Assembly (NCBI RefSeq): GCF_014696225.1 | Contig: NZ_JACJPV010000009.1 | Coordinates: forward strand, 86,667 to 150,666 | Direction of reading: 5' to 3' | Source: Anabaena sp. FACHB-1237 | Lineage (GTDB): Bacteria > Cyanobacteriota > Cyanobacteriia > Cyanobacteriales > Nostocaceae | DNA: 64,000 nt | Part shown: positions 25,395-33,675 of the stretch, piece after piece | How positions within the stretch are numbered: position 1 is the stretch's first letter | How the letters are laid out: every line of letters starts with the position of its first letter | Made by a program: the position numbers and the translations under genes | Notes under the pieces: generated by a model | Databases searched by the model: none | Told to the model about the DNA's origin: nothing | The model's input: the letters and a program-made list of their open reading frames with translations, nothing else

Positions 25395-26444
25395 ATGCCT
25401 ACTATTTTAGCCATTGAAACTAGTTGTGATGAAACTGCTGTGGCGATTGGAAACAACCGTCAAGTGTGTAGTAATATTATATCTTCTCAAATTCCTATTC
25501 ATCAGCAGTATGGTGGAGTAGTGCCGGAAGTAGCATCACGTCAACATTTAGAAACTCTCAACTATGAAATAACACAAGCTATGGAGTCTAGTGGCTTGGG
25601 TTGGAATGATATTGATGCGATCGCAGCCACTTGTGCGCCTGGTTTGGTAGGTGCTTTATTAGTGGGATTAATGGCGGCTAAAACTTTGGCTATGGTACAT
25701 CATAAGCCATTTTTGGGGGTGCATCACCTGGAAGGTCATATTTATGCAAATTATTTAGCTGAACCCAGTTTAAATCCACCTTTTTTGAGTTTACTTGTTT
25801 CCGGTGGTCATACAAGTTTAATTTATGTTAAAGATTGTGGTGTCTATGAAACTTTAGGAGAAACTCGTGATGATGCAGCAGGAGAGGCTTTTGATAAAGT
25901 AGCACGATTATTAAAATTAGGTTATCCTGGTGGACCGATCATTGATAAATTAGCACGTAATGGCAACCCCCAGGCTTTCGTCTTCCCAGAAGGTAAAATT
26001 TCCTTACCCCAGGGCGGTTATCATCCTTATGATTGTAGTTTTAGTGGAGTGAAAACTGCGGTAATGCGCCTGGTACAACAATTAGAAAGAGATGGCCAAG
26101 AAATATCATTACCGGATATAGCTGCTAGTTTTCAATATACAGTAGTACGAGCTTTAACTAAAAGAGCGATCGCCTGCGCCCGTAATTATGGATTAGATAC
26201 AATTGCCATAGGTGGAGGTGTAGCAGCGAACAGTGGACTGCGAGAACAATTACAAACAGCCGCAGCAGAACACAATATCAGAGTTTTATTTCCACCGCTG
26301 AAGTATTGTACCGATAATGCCGCCATGATAGCCTGTGCAGCAGCAGAACACTTTTCACGGGGACATATATCACCTATCACATTAGGCGTTCATTCCCGGC
26401 TATCCTTGAGTCAAGTTATGAAATTATATGAATTAGTGGAATAA
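25395..26444 (+). CDS. tsaD: tRNA N6-adenosine threonylcarbamoyltransferase
   Basis: 349 residues (Gcp/YgjD/Kae1). It completes the t6A modification at position 37 of ANN-decoding tRNAs with TsaB/E/C. The N-terminal [17 protein letters not shown], the iron/zinc-binding HLEGH (in [11 protein letters not shown]), [23 protein letters not shown] and [11 protein letters not shown] are all present. I set the start at ATG 25395 because it opens directly on the conserved [14 protein letters not shown]. Divergent from psaF. Confidence 0.97.
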   Translation: MPTILAIETSCDETAVAIGNNRQVCSNIISSQIPIHQQYGGVVPEVASRQHLETLNYEITQAMESSGLGWNDIDAIAATCAPGLVGALLVGLMAAKTLAMVHHKPFLGVHHLEGHIYANYLAEPSLNPPFLSLLVSGGHTSLIYVKDCGVYETLGETRDDAAGEAFDKVARLLKLGYPGGPIIDKLARNGNPQAFVFPEGKISLPQGGYHPYDCSFSGVKTAVMRLVQQLERDGQEISLPDIAASFQYTVVRALTKRAIACARNYGLDTIAIGGGVAANSGLREQLQTAAAEHNIRVLFPPLKYCTDNAAMIACAAAEHFSRGHISPITLGVHSRLSLSQVMKLYELVE

Positions 26445-26455
26445 AGTACATTTTA

Positions 26456-26488
26456 CCCATCACCAATCACCAATCACCAATCACCAAT
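26456..26488. repeat. STRR heptamer array (CACCAAT)n
   Basis: Four to five tandem heptamers of the CACCAAT/CCATCAC type immediately after tsaD, abutting the family III element. Typical heterocystous cyanobacterial short tandem repeats. Confidence 0.75.
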
Positions 26489-26771
26489 TAAGCTGTTGTG
26501 GTTTTAATTTGGATAATAGATGCAACCTACCTTCCGCACCCTCCCATGTCACATTGAATACATTTGAGGATAATTTTCATACAACATAGTCTAAATCTTA
26601 CGTGGGGATAGCGAAGCACTGCTGCAAGCAGTTCGCCAATTCTCAATCTCTAAATGACTGATTTTCGTTGTGTGATAGTTGAGGGTGCCGAATGTGGGAT
26701 GCAAGGAAAATGCTTGCACTACAGTAATTTTAGGTTTTTTAGTTATACAGTGAGTGCTGCACATCTGCTTA
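26489..26771. mobile_element. MITE-like element family III, copy 3, split by an insertion
   Basis: The left part (26489-26525, TAAGCTGTTGTGG...GGATAATA) and right part (26698-26771, ending GTGAGTGCTGCACATCTGCTTA) together align with the intact copies at 14394 and 51827. Between them lies a 172-bp insertion. The right end touches the stop codon of the TonB-like gene (26772). Confidence 0.65.
26526..26697. mobile_element. 172-bp nested insertion with inverted ends and 7-bp direct repeat
   Basis: The insertion is flanked by the direct repeat GATGCAA (26519-26525 and 26698-26704), where intact family III copies have only one equivalent site. Its ends read CCTACCTTCCGCACCCTC and, on the other strand, CCCACATTCGGCACCCTC. 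They continue to TCACA on both sides, giving inverted ends of about 28 bases at roughly 70% identity. There is no coding capacity, so it would need a transposase elsewhere. Confidence 0.6.
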
Positions 26772-27980
26772 TCAATTCGTTAAATCAATTTTCAACCGTA
26801 CATATAGATTACTTAACTCAGGCTTTGAACCGTCTTTATTTACAGCAGATGTAAAACTACTTTGCTGAAATATTTGATTTAATGCATTTTCATATATTTT
26901 CTTATCAGTGTACAATGTATCAGGTTCAATAGATACAATTACAGATTGTCTAAATTTACCATCCTTGTCAATGATTAAACTCGCAAATATACTTGCTGGT
27001 TGTAAAATAACATCATTAGCAAGCAAACTAATATCTATATCTTGAGTTTCACTACCTTTATATTCTGGGAATATATCTGGCAAAGCATCTACAAGCAATT
27101 TTCTTTGTCGTATTAATTCATTAACTTCATCTTTAATTAAAGGTGTAATAGTAGCAATAGCTCCTCCCCTATCTTCTCTTTGATCTGTTTTAGAAGGTTC
27201 TGGCTTAATATCTTGGGGTAAAGGTTTCTCTTCTCCTAATTTAACATCTTGACGACGTTCCCAGGGTTTTTCCTGTGGTGGAATTGTAATTTTTGGTTGT
27301 GGAGTATTTGTAAATGCAGGATATGGTTGTTGTTTAACTGGTAAATTATTTTGAGATTGATTATTTTCAGATTTAGTAGTTTTATCAGGTGGAAAGTTAG
27401 GGTTTTGATGTACTGGAGATTGTGAATTTTGATGTTGCTTATTTTCCGGTTTAGTAGTAGTTTGAGGGTTAGGATTTTGATGTACTAGAGATTGTGAATT
27501 GCGAGATTGATTATTTTCAGATTTGGTGGTTGGAGATTTACTAAGTTGATTTTTATCAAGTTGAGAATTTGTAGTTTGGTTTTTTTGAGAAGATGGAATA
27601 GGAGATGAGGATGTTATGCTTGAATCATTATTTTCCAAATTTTGTAAGTCTTGATCAGAAATAATTTTAGCAGAACTAGATGGTTTTTTAGCCAGTTTTT
27701 CAGTATAGTTGGGAGATTTACCACTATTCTTATCATTAGCAATGGATAAATTGCCATATTTTTGAGATATTGGAGAATTAGAAATATCAATAAAATCAAC
27801 AGAGATAATATTTTTTTTTGAGCCAGATAAAGAAGATGAAAAAATAGTATATGATTGAATTAACCAAAATACCAATAAATGTAAAGATAAGGAAGTGATA
27901 GTAACAAAAATCCACAAAAAAGGTGAATCATGATGTTTCCTGAAATCTAAAGATGAAATTAATTTATGATCTCTAATCAT
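26772..27980 (-). CDS. TonB-like protein with Asn/Gln/Pro-rich linker
   Basis: 402 residues. A short cytoplasmic N-terminus and one membrane helix (about 22-44, LWIFVTITSLSLHLLVFWLI) are followed by a very long low-complexity region rich in Asn, Gln, Ser, Lys and Pro (about 70-260). That region contains two imperfect repeats (KSENNQSRNSQ, KPENKQHQNSQSPVHQNPN). A folded C-terminal domain (about 290-402: ILQPASIFASLIIDKDGKFRQSVIV, NALNQIFQQSSFTSAVNKDG) follows. This is the topology of TonB-type energy transducers, but no ExbB/ExbD gene is nearby and the YP...A pattern of classic TonB is weak. It could also be a periplasm-spanning structural protein. A family III element abuts the stop codon. 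Confidence 0.6.
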   Translation of the reverse strand: MIRDHKLISSLDFRKHHDSPFLWIFVTITSLSLHLLVFWLIQSYTIFSSSLSGSKKNIISVDFIDISNSPISQKYGNLSIANDKNSGKSPNYTEKLAKKPSSSAKIISDQDLQNLENNDSSITSSSPIPSSQKNQTTNSQLDKNQLSKSPTTKSENNQSRNSQSLVHQNPNPQTTTKPENKQHQNSQSPVHQNPNFPPDKTTKSENNQSQNNLPVKQQPYPAFTNTPQPKITIPPQEKPWERRQDVKLGEEKPLPQDIKPEPSKTDQREDRGGAIATITPLIKDEVNELIRQRKLLVDALPDIFPEYKGSETQDIDISLLANDVILQPASIFASLIIDKDGKFRQSVIVSIEPDTLYTDKKIYENALNQIFQQSSFTSAVNKDGSKPELSNLYVRLKIDLTN

Positions 27981-28201
27981 AATATATAGGGAATAGGTAT
28001 AGGGTGAAAATTAAAATTTTTTCTCCATCTTCTTTTAACTCCTGAAACTCCGCACTCGTACTTCAGACTTTTCTGATGCCTATTTTACAGGTTACAGGTT
28101 TTGGAATTACCGCAGAAGTTATTACAACTGGGTAATAACTTGAGTATAATCTAATTTTACATCGCTATCATAGCGTTATCCAGAATACATGACAATAACT
28201 C

Positions 28202-28349
28202 AGGACTTACGCAACTGGCACATTGGTAGGGTGTGGTTCAATAAGCTCACCAACCACGTCAGACAGTATATATCATGTAAATAACCAAATTGTTGATATC
28301 TGACACACCCACTCAACAGATTTTTTAGTGTGACACTTGCGTAAGTCCC
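28202..28349. mobile_element. MITE-like element family I, copy B (inverted)
   Basis: 148 bp, AGGACTTACGCAACTGGCAC...GTGTGACACTTGCGTAAGTCCC: the same element as 23247-23394 in opposite orientation, with a handful of differences. Confidence 0.78.
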
Positions 28350-28462
28350 ATAACTGACAGTGTAAGTATACTATCAAAAAAGTACTTTCTTTAAAGTTGA
28401 TTAGTAATTACAAAGAATAACGTAAATTACTAATTGAGCATTTACAGAACAACAGTAGGTAT

Positions 28463-29152
28463 ATGAGAATTATGAAGCAATTATTAGCTTTTTGCACTTG
28501 GTTGTTTAGGTTTAACTCAGTTCAACCTAGTCATTACCGTACATCTCACCATCAAAACCGTCATAATTTCTATTCTGGACAAATGGAAATTCGTAGAGCT
28601 ACCCTTGATGATTTAATGAGTGTAGCTCAAATTATCGCAGAAAGTTTTCATTCGCAAACCGGTTTTTGGGGATGGGCTTTTCCCTTGTTTCGTCTAGGTA
28701 TTTACGAGGATCTACGCCATCGTCTAGTTTTGTCATTATCCCATCATGTTTGTCTAGTAGTTGTGGATGTGTCTGATGGGAAAATTATTGGTACGGCCGA
28801 ATTGGCGGTAAAATTTATTGATGTTGGGAGATGGGGGCAAAAATCTTGTCCGTATCTGTCTAATTTAGCAGTTAAACCAGAATATCGGCGGATTGGTGTA
28901 GCATCTAATTTATTGACTAAGTGTGAAGAAATTACCCAGTGCTGGGGATACGAGGATTTATATCTTCATGTACTGGAAAAAAATGCTTCTGCTTGTCAGC
29001 TTTATTTGAAGTTACAATATGATGTTAGTCATATTGACTCCTATTGGAAGGGAATTATACTTAATAGCTCACGTCAAATGTTGCTACATAAAAAAATAAG
29101 TAGAATAACCCAAGTTACTAGTTATAATTATAAACCTTTTTTATCCCCCTAA
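28463..29152 (+). CDS. GNAT-family N-acetyltransferase
   Basis: 229 residues. The GNAT fold starts about residue 42 (MEIRRATLDDLMSVAQIIAESF). The acetyl-CoA binding loop is in LSNLAVKPEYRRIGVASNLLTKCEE (R/Q-x-x-G-x-A form), followed by LYLHVLEKNASACQLYLKLQYDV. A basic N-terminal extension of about 40 residues (FRFNSVQPSHYRTSHHQNRHN) is unusual and might be a leader or come from a wrong start. The ribosome binding site is weak at both 28463 and the in-frame ATG 28472. The acetylated substrate is unknown. It stands alone between two spacers. Confidence 0.82.
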   Translation: MRIMKQLLAFCTWLFRFNSVQPSHYRTSHHQNRHNFYSGQMEIRRATLDDLMSVAQIIAESFHSQTGFWGWAFPLFRLGIYEDLRHRLVLSLSHHVCLVVVDVSDGKIIGTAELAVKFIDVGRWGQKSCPYLSNLAVKPEYRRIGVASNLLTKCEEITQCWGYEDLYLHVLEKNASACQLYLKLQYDVSHIDSYWKGIILNSSRQMLLHKKISRITQVTSYNYKPFLSP

Positions 29153-29482
29153 ATCCCCTTTTTTTACGGGGAATTTGATTGGTTTCACCCCTTTTGAACT
29201 CACAGCAAGGGGGGATCTTGTACCCCAAAGCGGAAGTCATGCATTCAAAACTAAGACATTATAGGCTTTTTAACGATTTAGAATGGTTGGTTTATTTCCG
29301 CCAATCTGTACTAGTCGAGTAATAAACCTAGTTATTTGTAACTAGCAACTTAGGTTAATAGATGATTAGCTATGAAATTCTTAACATATCGCAACTTAAT
29401 TATTATGTTAGTATGGTATTGTTTTTTGTAAAATGCACTTATGACCTGGTGATTTTCTAAGATTGGGCATTTACATATATTC
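29153..29482. other. Intergenic region with C-rich/G-rich tracts
   Basis: It starts with CCCCCTAAATCCCC...TTACGGGGAA and AAGGGGGGATC, fragments of a common cyanobacterial dispersed repeat that can form hairpins (about 29145-29220). The rest (29240-29482) is AT-rich and must hold the kinase promoter. No gene seen. Confidence 0.4.
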
Positions 29483-31447
29483 ATGACTATTTTAACTTCT
29501 GTACTCAGTGATTTACTCAAGTCACTACCTAACTTAAGACCCCAGCTATATTTTAAGGCTTCTTTAACTGCACTTTCTCATGCTATGGAAGATCAGGTTT
29601 TGGCGGCTACTTTTAACCAACCGCTAATTATTGCTAGTTTTCAACATGAGCGATTTTATCGTCAAGAAGCACACCGTTATCAACGGTTAGCAGAGAAAAG
29701 TAATCAAATATATGTATTATCTGTACTAGAAACAGAGTTTCGTAATGATTCACAATATTATGAAAAGGTGGCCTTTGACATTGATGATCCTTTAAGTCAA
29801 GAATGGCATTTAGTGGTCATTGCAGAGAATTATTCTACTTGTTTGGTATGTCACGAAAGTAAAGGGTCTCTGAGAAAAAACCAAGAACTACCTGACTCTA
29901 TTCCTAGTGTAGATATAGATACAGCGCGGAGATTTGAAGGTATTTGGACTTATGATCGTATTGTCACTCTGAAAGCTGCTGAATTATTATTAAAGAGAAT
30001 TTTACTCTATCGTCCTGAACTACAGGAGAAAGTTAGAGCGATTATGGATAGGTTTAATATTGATCAGGAAAATCAGGATTCTATGATCAGTACACAGTAT
30101 GGTTACGATATTGATACTAATCCTTTTGTACAAAGATTGGTGACATATTTACAAGCAAGTCAATATAAACTACATAAGGCCTATCGTTCTATTGCAGCCC
30201 AAGCAAGAAAAGAAAGTTTAGTAAATTCTATTAGTACCGCAATTAGGCGATCGCTTGATCCTCATGAAATCCTCCAAGTAGCTGCCCAGCAGTTAGGTAC
30301 ACATTTAGAAGCCTGTCGTTGTCTAATTTATCGCGCCCAGGTGACGGATATAAAGGCTACTATTGAACATGAATTTTTAGATCGAGGTGTGGTGTCGGTT
30401 TTAGGGCAAACTTGGGATTTAGAGTATAATCCCCTATTTCAAGAAATCACACAACATTTAGAAGGGGTCTGTGTTGCTGATACGATTACAGATAGTCGAG
30501 TAAAAAGATCCGCCTCGTTATCTGCTATAGTTAAAAAATTTGGTGTTCGTTCTTGGTTAATCGAACCAGTGTTATTTCAAGGACGACTTTTAGGTATTGT
30601 GGAACTACACTATTGCTATTTTCCGTCCCATGTATGGCAAAAGGGAGAATTAGATTTAGTTAAAGCGATCGCTACCCAAATCGGTGCAGCACTAATTCAA
30701 GCAGAATCTTTTTCCCACTTAGAAGAGTTAAATCAACAATTAGAGGCGTTAGATCGAACTCGTAGTAATCTTATTGCCATTACGGGTCATGAATTGCGCA
30801 CACCATTATCAACCATACAAGTTTGTTTAGAGAGTTTATATAGTGAACCGGATATGCCTTTGGAACTACAACAGGTGATGATAAACACTGCTTTAGCGGA
30901 TTCAGAAAGAATGCGAAAGTTAGTACAAGATTTTCTAACCTTATCTAACCTAGAAAGTGGCCGGGTAGAGTGGCATCCTGAAGCATTAATTGTGCAAGAA
31001 TGTGTAGATTTAGCACTAAGTCGTTTACGTACCCGCAAAGAAGAAATACCGCAGATTAAAACCTATGTAGTTGATAGTTTACCCTTAGTGAGAGCCGATG
31101 GTGATTGGTTAGTGGAGGTATTAGCTAAACTCATAGAAAATGCTTGTAAATTTACACCCAGTATAGGTGAAATTACTATTGATGCCAGGAGTAATGAGGA
31201 AATGGTAGAAGTTATTGTGGGGGATACTGGTAGGGGTATAGAACCGCAAAGGTTAGAAATAGTGTTTGATCGGTTTTATCAAGAGGAGGGAGCTTTACGG
31301 CGTACTGCCGGAGGTACAGGATTGGGTTTAGCGATTTGCAGGCAAATAGTTACTGGTTGGGGTGGAAAAATCTGGGCCGAATCTAGGGGTAAGGACCAGG
31401 GTAGTCAATTTCACTTTACAATTCCTATAGTGGCAAGCGATCGCTAA
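29483..31447 (+). CDS. Hybrid sensor histidine kinase: DICT-GAF-HisKA-HATPase
   Basis: 654 residues. The N-terminal DICT-type sensory domain covers about 10-180 (LRPQLYFKASLTALSHAMEDQ, PLIIASFQHERFYRQEAHRY, WHLVVIAENYSTCLVCHE). A GAF domain follows (about 245-410; SLDPHEILQVAAQQLGTHLEACRCLIY), then a coiled linker and the kinase core. The H-box is ITGHELRTPLSTIQ with His 436, and the ATP-binding boxes are ENACKFTP, VGDTGRGI and GGTGLGLAI. No membrane segment, so it is a cytosolic sensor. No response regulator is adjacent (rpaB is 11 kb away on the other strand), so the partner is unknown. HIP1 sites are present, indicating a resident gene. Confidence 0.9.
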   Translation: MTILTSVLSDLLKSLPNLRPQLYFKASLTALSHAMEDQVLAATFNQPLIIASFQHERFYRQEAHRYQRLAEKSNQIYVLSVLETEFRNDSQYYEKVAFDIDDPLSQEWHLVVIAENYSTCLVCHESKGSLRKNQELPDSIPSVDIDTARRFEGIWTYDRIVTLKAAELLLKRILLYRPELQEKVRAIMDRFNIDQENQDSMISTQYGYDIDTNPFVQRLVTYLQASQYKLHKAYRSIAAQARKESLVNSISTAIRRSLDPHEILQVAAQQLGTHLEACRCLIYRAQVTDIKATIEHEFLDRGVVSVLGQTWDLEYNPLFQEITQHLEGVCVADTITDSRVKRSASLSAIVKKFGVRSWLIEPVLFQGRLLGIVELHYCYFPSHVWQKGELDLVKAIATQIGAALIQAESFSHLEELNQQLEALDRTRSNLIAITGHELRTPLSTIQVCLESLYSEPDMPLELQQVMINTALADSERMRKLVQDFLTLSNLESGRVEWHPEALIVQECVDLALSRLRTRKEEIPQIKTYVVDSLPLVRADGDWLVEVLAKLIENACKFTPSIGEITIDARSNEEMVEVIVGDTGRGIEPQRLEIVFDRFYQEEGALRRTAGGTGLGLAICRQIVTGWGGKIWAESRGKDQGSQFHFTIPIVASDR

Positions 31448-31453
31448 AAATAC

Positions 31454-31527
31454 AGGACTTACGCAACTGGCACATTGGTAGGGGTAGGGTAGGTCAGATA
31501 TCAACAATCTATTTATTTAGGGTTTGT
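31454..31527. mobile_element. Truncated family I element
   Basis: Starts AGGACTTACGCAACTGGCACATTGGTAGGG like copy B, then diverges; the opposite end is missing. It lies 6 bases after the histidine kinase stop codon. Confidence 0.55.
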
Positions 31528-31803
31528 ACTAAAAAGTCCTTTGATTGAGGCTAAGGAGATCAGGGAGTTTTTTGTATTGGACCTTTGTTTTGGTACTATA
31601 CTCCTCAAAACCCTTGCACCAATTTTCTGTGCTTATCAGCCTCAAACTTTGATTTGTCTGGGTTTTATATTTTTTCATCAAGCCCTATTTACATGCAGTC
31701 TGATGCACCTTACGAAAGATTGTGTCAATCGTGAAGTATTTGCCTCTCATAAAGCGAGTTTTCGCTTTATTTGGGCTTAATTTTTTTGAAGTTCCGATAA
31801 TGA
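31528..31803. other. Spacer between convergent genes
   Basis: An open frame 31541-31780 has no ribosome binding site and no family resemblance, and I reject it. AAAGCGA-GTT-TTCGCTTT at 31749-31768 is a small hairpin followed by T-rich sequence that could terminate plus-strand transcription. Confidence 0.35.
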
Positions 31804-32562
31804 TTAAAACCATCCTTCATTTTCTAAGGTTTCAATTAATTGTAATCCATGAGGATCTCCTACTCCTAAAAGTGCGGCTTTTGTGTCTTCTCTTACTCCT
31901 AAATCTTGATCTTCGGCAAAGGCTTGTATTAAGGCATCTACGGCTGTAGCATACACTACGTTAGATGGTAATTCTTTACAAAGTTGGCCAATAGTCCAGG
32001 CTGAGTTACTACGAACTGCGGCAATGGGATCTTGTACTAGGGCTTCTATGAGGAAAGGAATGGCTGTAATTATTGCTTCATAACCTACTTCTGTCATCTG
32101 TGCTAGGGCACTGGCCGCCCAAAGACGAACGGCAGGTATGTCTGTTTTTAAGGCTTCTGTAAGGGGTAACAGGGAACGTTGATCACGACAGTTACCTAAT
32201 GCCCATACTGCCCCTTTGCGAACGTAACCGTTAAAATCAAGGTTAAGACGATCAATTAGGGGTTCTACGGCTTCCGGGGAGGGGTTACGACCAATACCAT
32301 AAGCGGCACTGACTCGTATTAGAGGACAATTATCTTGTAAAAGTTGGATTAATTGGGGTGTTGCCCTGGCATCGGTAATGTCACAAAAGGCACGGGCAGC
32401 TAACATTCTTTGCTGGGGTTGAGGGTTGGTCAGCAGTGTTAGCATTAATTCTGGATCCGGTTTGACTATTTCTGTTTCTTCCAGTGGTTTGATCTGATCT
32501 AGGGGGCTTTCTAAATCTTCTTCTGTGTCAAGTAAGGTTATTTGGTCTTCGTTGTAGATCAT
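31804..32562 (-). CDS. HEAT-repeat protein (PBS-lyase/CpcE-like repeats)
   Basis: 252 residues: an acidic N-terminal tail (residues 1-35, rich in Glu/Asp), then about five to six HEAT repeats (RMLAARAFCDITDARATPQLIQLLQDN, IRVSAAYGIGRNPSPEAVEPLIDRL, VRKGAVWALGNCRDQRSLLPL, VRSNSAWTIGQLC, VREDTKAALLGVGD). Related repeats occur in bilin lyases and in general scaffold proteins; the acidic tail and lack of a lyase partner argue for a scaffold. It is separate in sequence from the nblB-like gene at 15341. Function unknown. Confidence 0.82.
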   Translation of the reverse strand: MIYNEDQITLLDTEEDLESPLDQIKPLEETEIVKPDPELMLTLLTNPQPQQRMLAARAFCDITDARATPQLIQLLQDNCPLIRVSAAYGIGRNPSPEAVEPLIDRLNLDFNGYVRKGAVWALGNCRDQRSLLPLTEALKTDIPAVRLWAASALAQMTEVGYEAIITAIPFLIEALVQDPIAAVRSNSAWTIGQLCKELPSNVVYATAVDALIQAFAEDQDLGVREDTKAALLGVGDPHGLQLIETLENEGWF

Positions 32563-32744
32563 GATGGAATTTTATAATTATTTATCAATTATCCAAGGAG
32601 TCAGGAGATCAAGGAGTCAGCACTCTACACTCCACACTCAAGAGTCAGTTTTTAATAATAAGTCTAATAAGTAAGCTATAGTATATGCAATTTCCATAAT
32701 TTTAGCAGGCAAGATGCCTGCTCTACTTTATTTAGCGACTATTT

Positions 32745-33251
32745 TCACAGTGATTTTACCATCCATAGGGATTGTGTTTGATAGCCCAGGTGATGATAAA
32801 GGTTGATGGCTGGTGTATTAATTTGAAATACTTGTAACCCGATTTGGCGATCGCCTCTTCGTTTTGCCCAAGTTTCTAAGTGCTGAATTAATGCTGTAGC
32901 AATACCTCTACGCCGATGTTCTGGTTCAACATACACTAGAAATATATGGGCATGACGATTACCTGTAATTTGATCTATAGCATTTCCTGCCCATAAACCA
33001 GCTATAGGGGAACAGAATTTGCTGTGATTACCTTCTGTTAACTGTGGATATACCCACCATATAGGAGTATCACGACAAAAATACTGTTCTACTGTGGTTG
33101 CTAGATGGGCAAAATTCTGATAGCTTCCCTCGCCGTGGGTATCGGGAAAGATTTCCTGATATGCACGCTGCATGAATTTTACCAAAATGGCTTTATCTAA
33201 AGTTGTGCCTTGGCGAAGATAATAACTGGGTACGGGAAAAGGGAGATTCAA
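32745..33251 (-). CDS. GNAT-family N-acetyltransferase (RimI-like)
   Basis: 168 residues. The acetyl-CoA motif is HIFLVYVEPEHRRRGIATALIQHLETWAKRRG (V-x-P-x-x-R-R-x-G-I-A), followed by IGLQVFQINTPAINLYHHLGY, the classic GNAT end. The start seems to be a TTG (33249-33251), giving LNLPFPVPSYYLRQG. No ATG lies before the conserved region, and the first internal Met would cut into the fold. It is followed upstream by two genes in the same direction with gaps of 11 and 2 bases, so it is the last gene of an AmpG-like/136-residue/GNAT operon. Substrate unknown. Confidence 0.85.
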   Translation of the reverse strand: MNLPFPVPSYYLRQGTTLDKAILVKFMQRAYQEIFPDTHGEGSYQNFAHLATTVEQYFCRDTPIWWVYPQLTEGNHSKFCSPIAGLWAGNAIDQITGNRHAHIFLVYVEPEHRRRGIATALIQHLETWAKRRGDRQIGLQVFQINTPAINLYHHLGYQTQSLWMVKSL

Positions 33252-33262
33252 AATAACAAAAG

Positions 33263-33673
33263 TTAAGGTTGATTTTGATCTAATTCATCTAGGACTTTTT
33301 CACAGTACCAGTTTTCTGCCATGCCAGGAAAGTTTTGTTTGGCTTGTTCAATTAATCTCTCTGCGGCAGCTACATCACCTGATAATCTAGCAATTAGCCG
33401 ATTTTTGAGATAGTTACTGGTATTTTCTGGATCTCCTTCATCTACTGGTTTGTTAATTTTGCCAGGCTGTATTGGTGATGGTTCACGTTTTAACTGCCAA
33501 AATAGAACGTAATAGAGTGTACTAAAGATGATGATCAGGCTAATTGTTCCTAAAATGGTGAGGAAGTTAAAGGTGAGAGTTTGTAATACTAGTTGGGAGA
33601 GTACATAGCCTAGTAATAAACCTGTAATGATTAAGACAAATGTACCAACAAGGATAACTACTTGATTTCCCAT
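33263..33673 (-). CDS. Membrane protein, conserved hypothetical
   Basis: 136 residues with two N-terminal membrane helices (VVILVGTFVLIITGLLLGYVL; FLTILGTISLIIIFSTLYYVLF) and a soluble C-terminal region (SNYLKNRLIARLSGDVAAAERLIEQAKQNFPGMAENWYCEKVLDELD). That region looks like a short helical repeat and resembles the end of TPR proteins. Two bases separate it from the AmpG-like gene upstream and 11 from the GNAT gene downstream, so the three are co-expressed. The family is known to me only as a cyanobacterial hypothetical; no function can be given. Confidence 0.75.
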   Translation of the reverse strand: MGNQVVILVGTFVLIITGLLLGYVLSQLVLQTLTFNFLTILGTISLIIIFSTLYYVLFWQLKREPSPIQPGKINKPVDEGDPENTSNYLKNRLIARLSGDVAAAERLIEQAKQNFPGMAENWYCEKVLDELDQNQP

Positions 33674-33675
33674 AT

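Noticed and set aside
26654..26854. 66-residue open frame on plus after tsaD
   Set aside because: Falls within the nested insertion, the split repeat and the antisense of the TonB-like gene.
31541..31780. 79-residue open frame after the histidine kinase
   Set aside because: No ribosome binding site; unusual composition; lies in spacer following a truncated repeat element.
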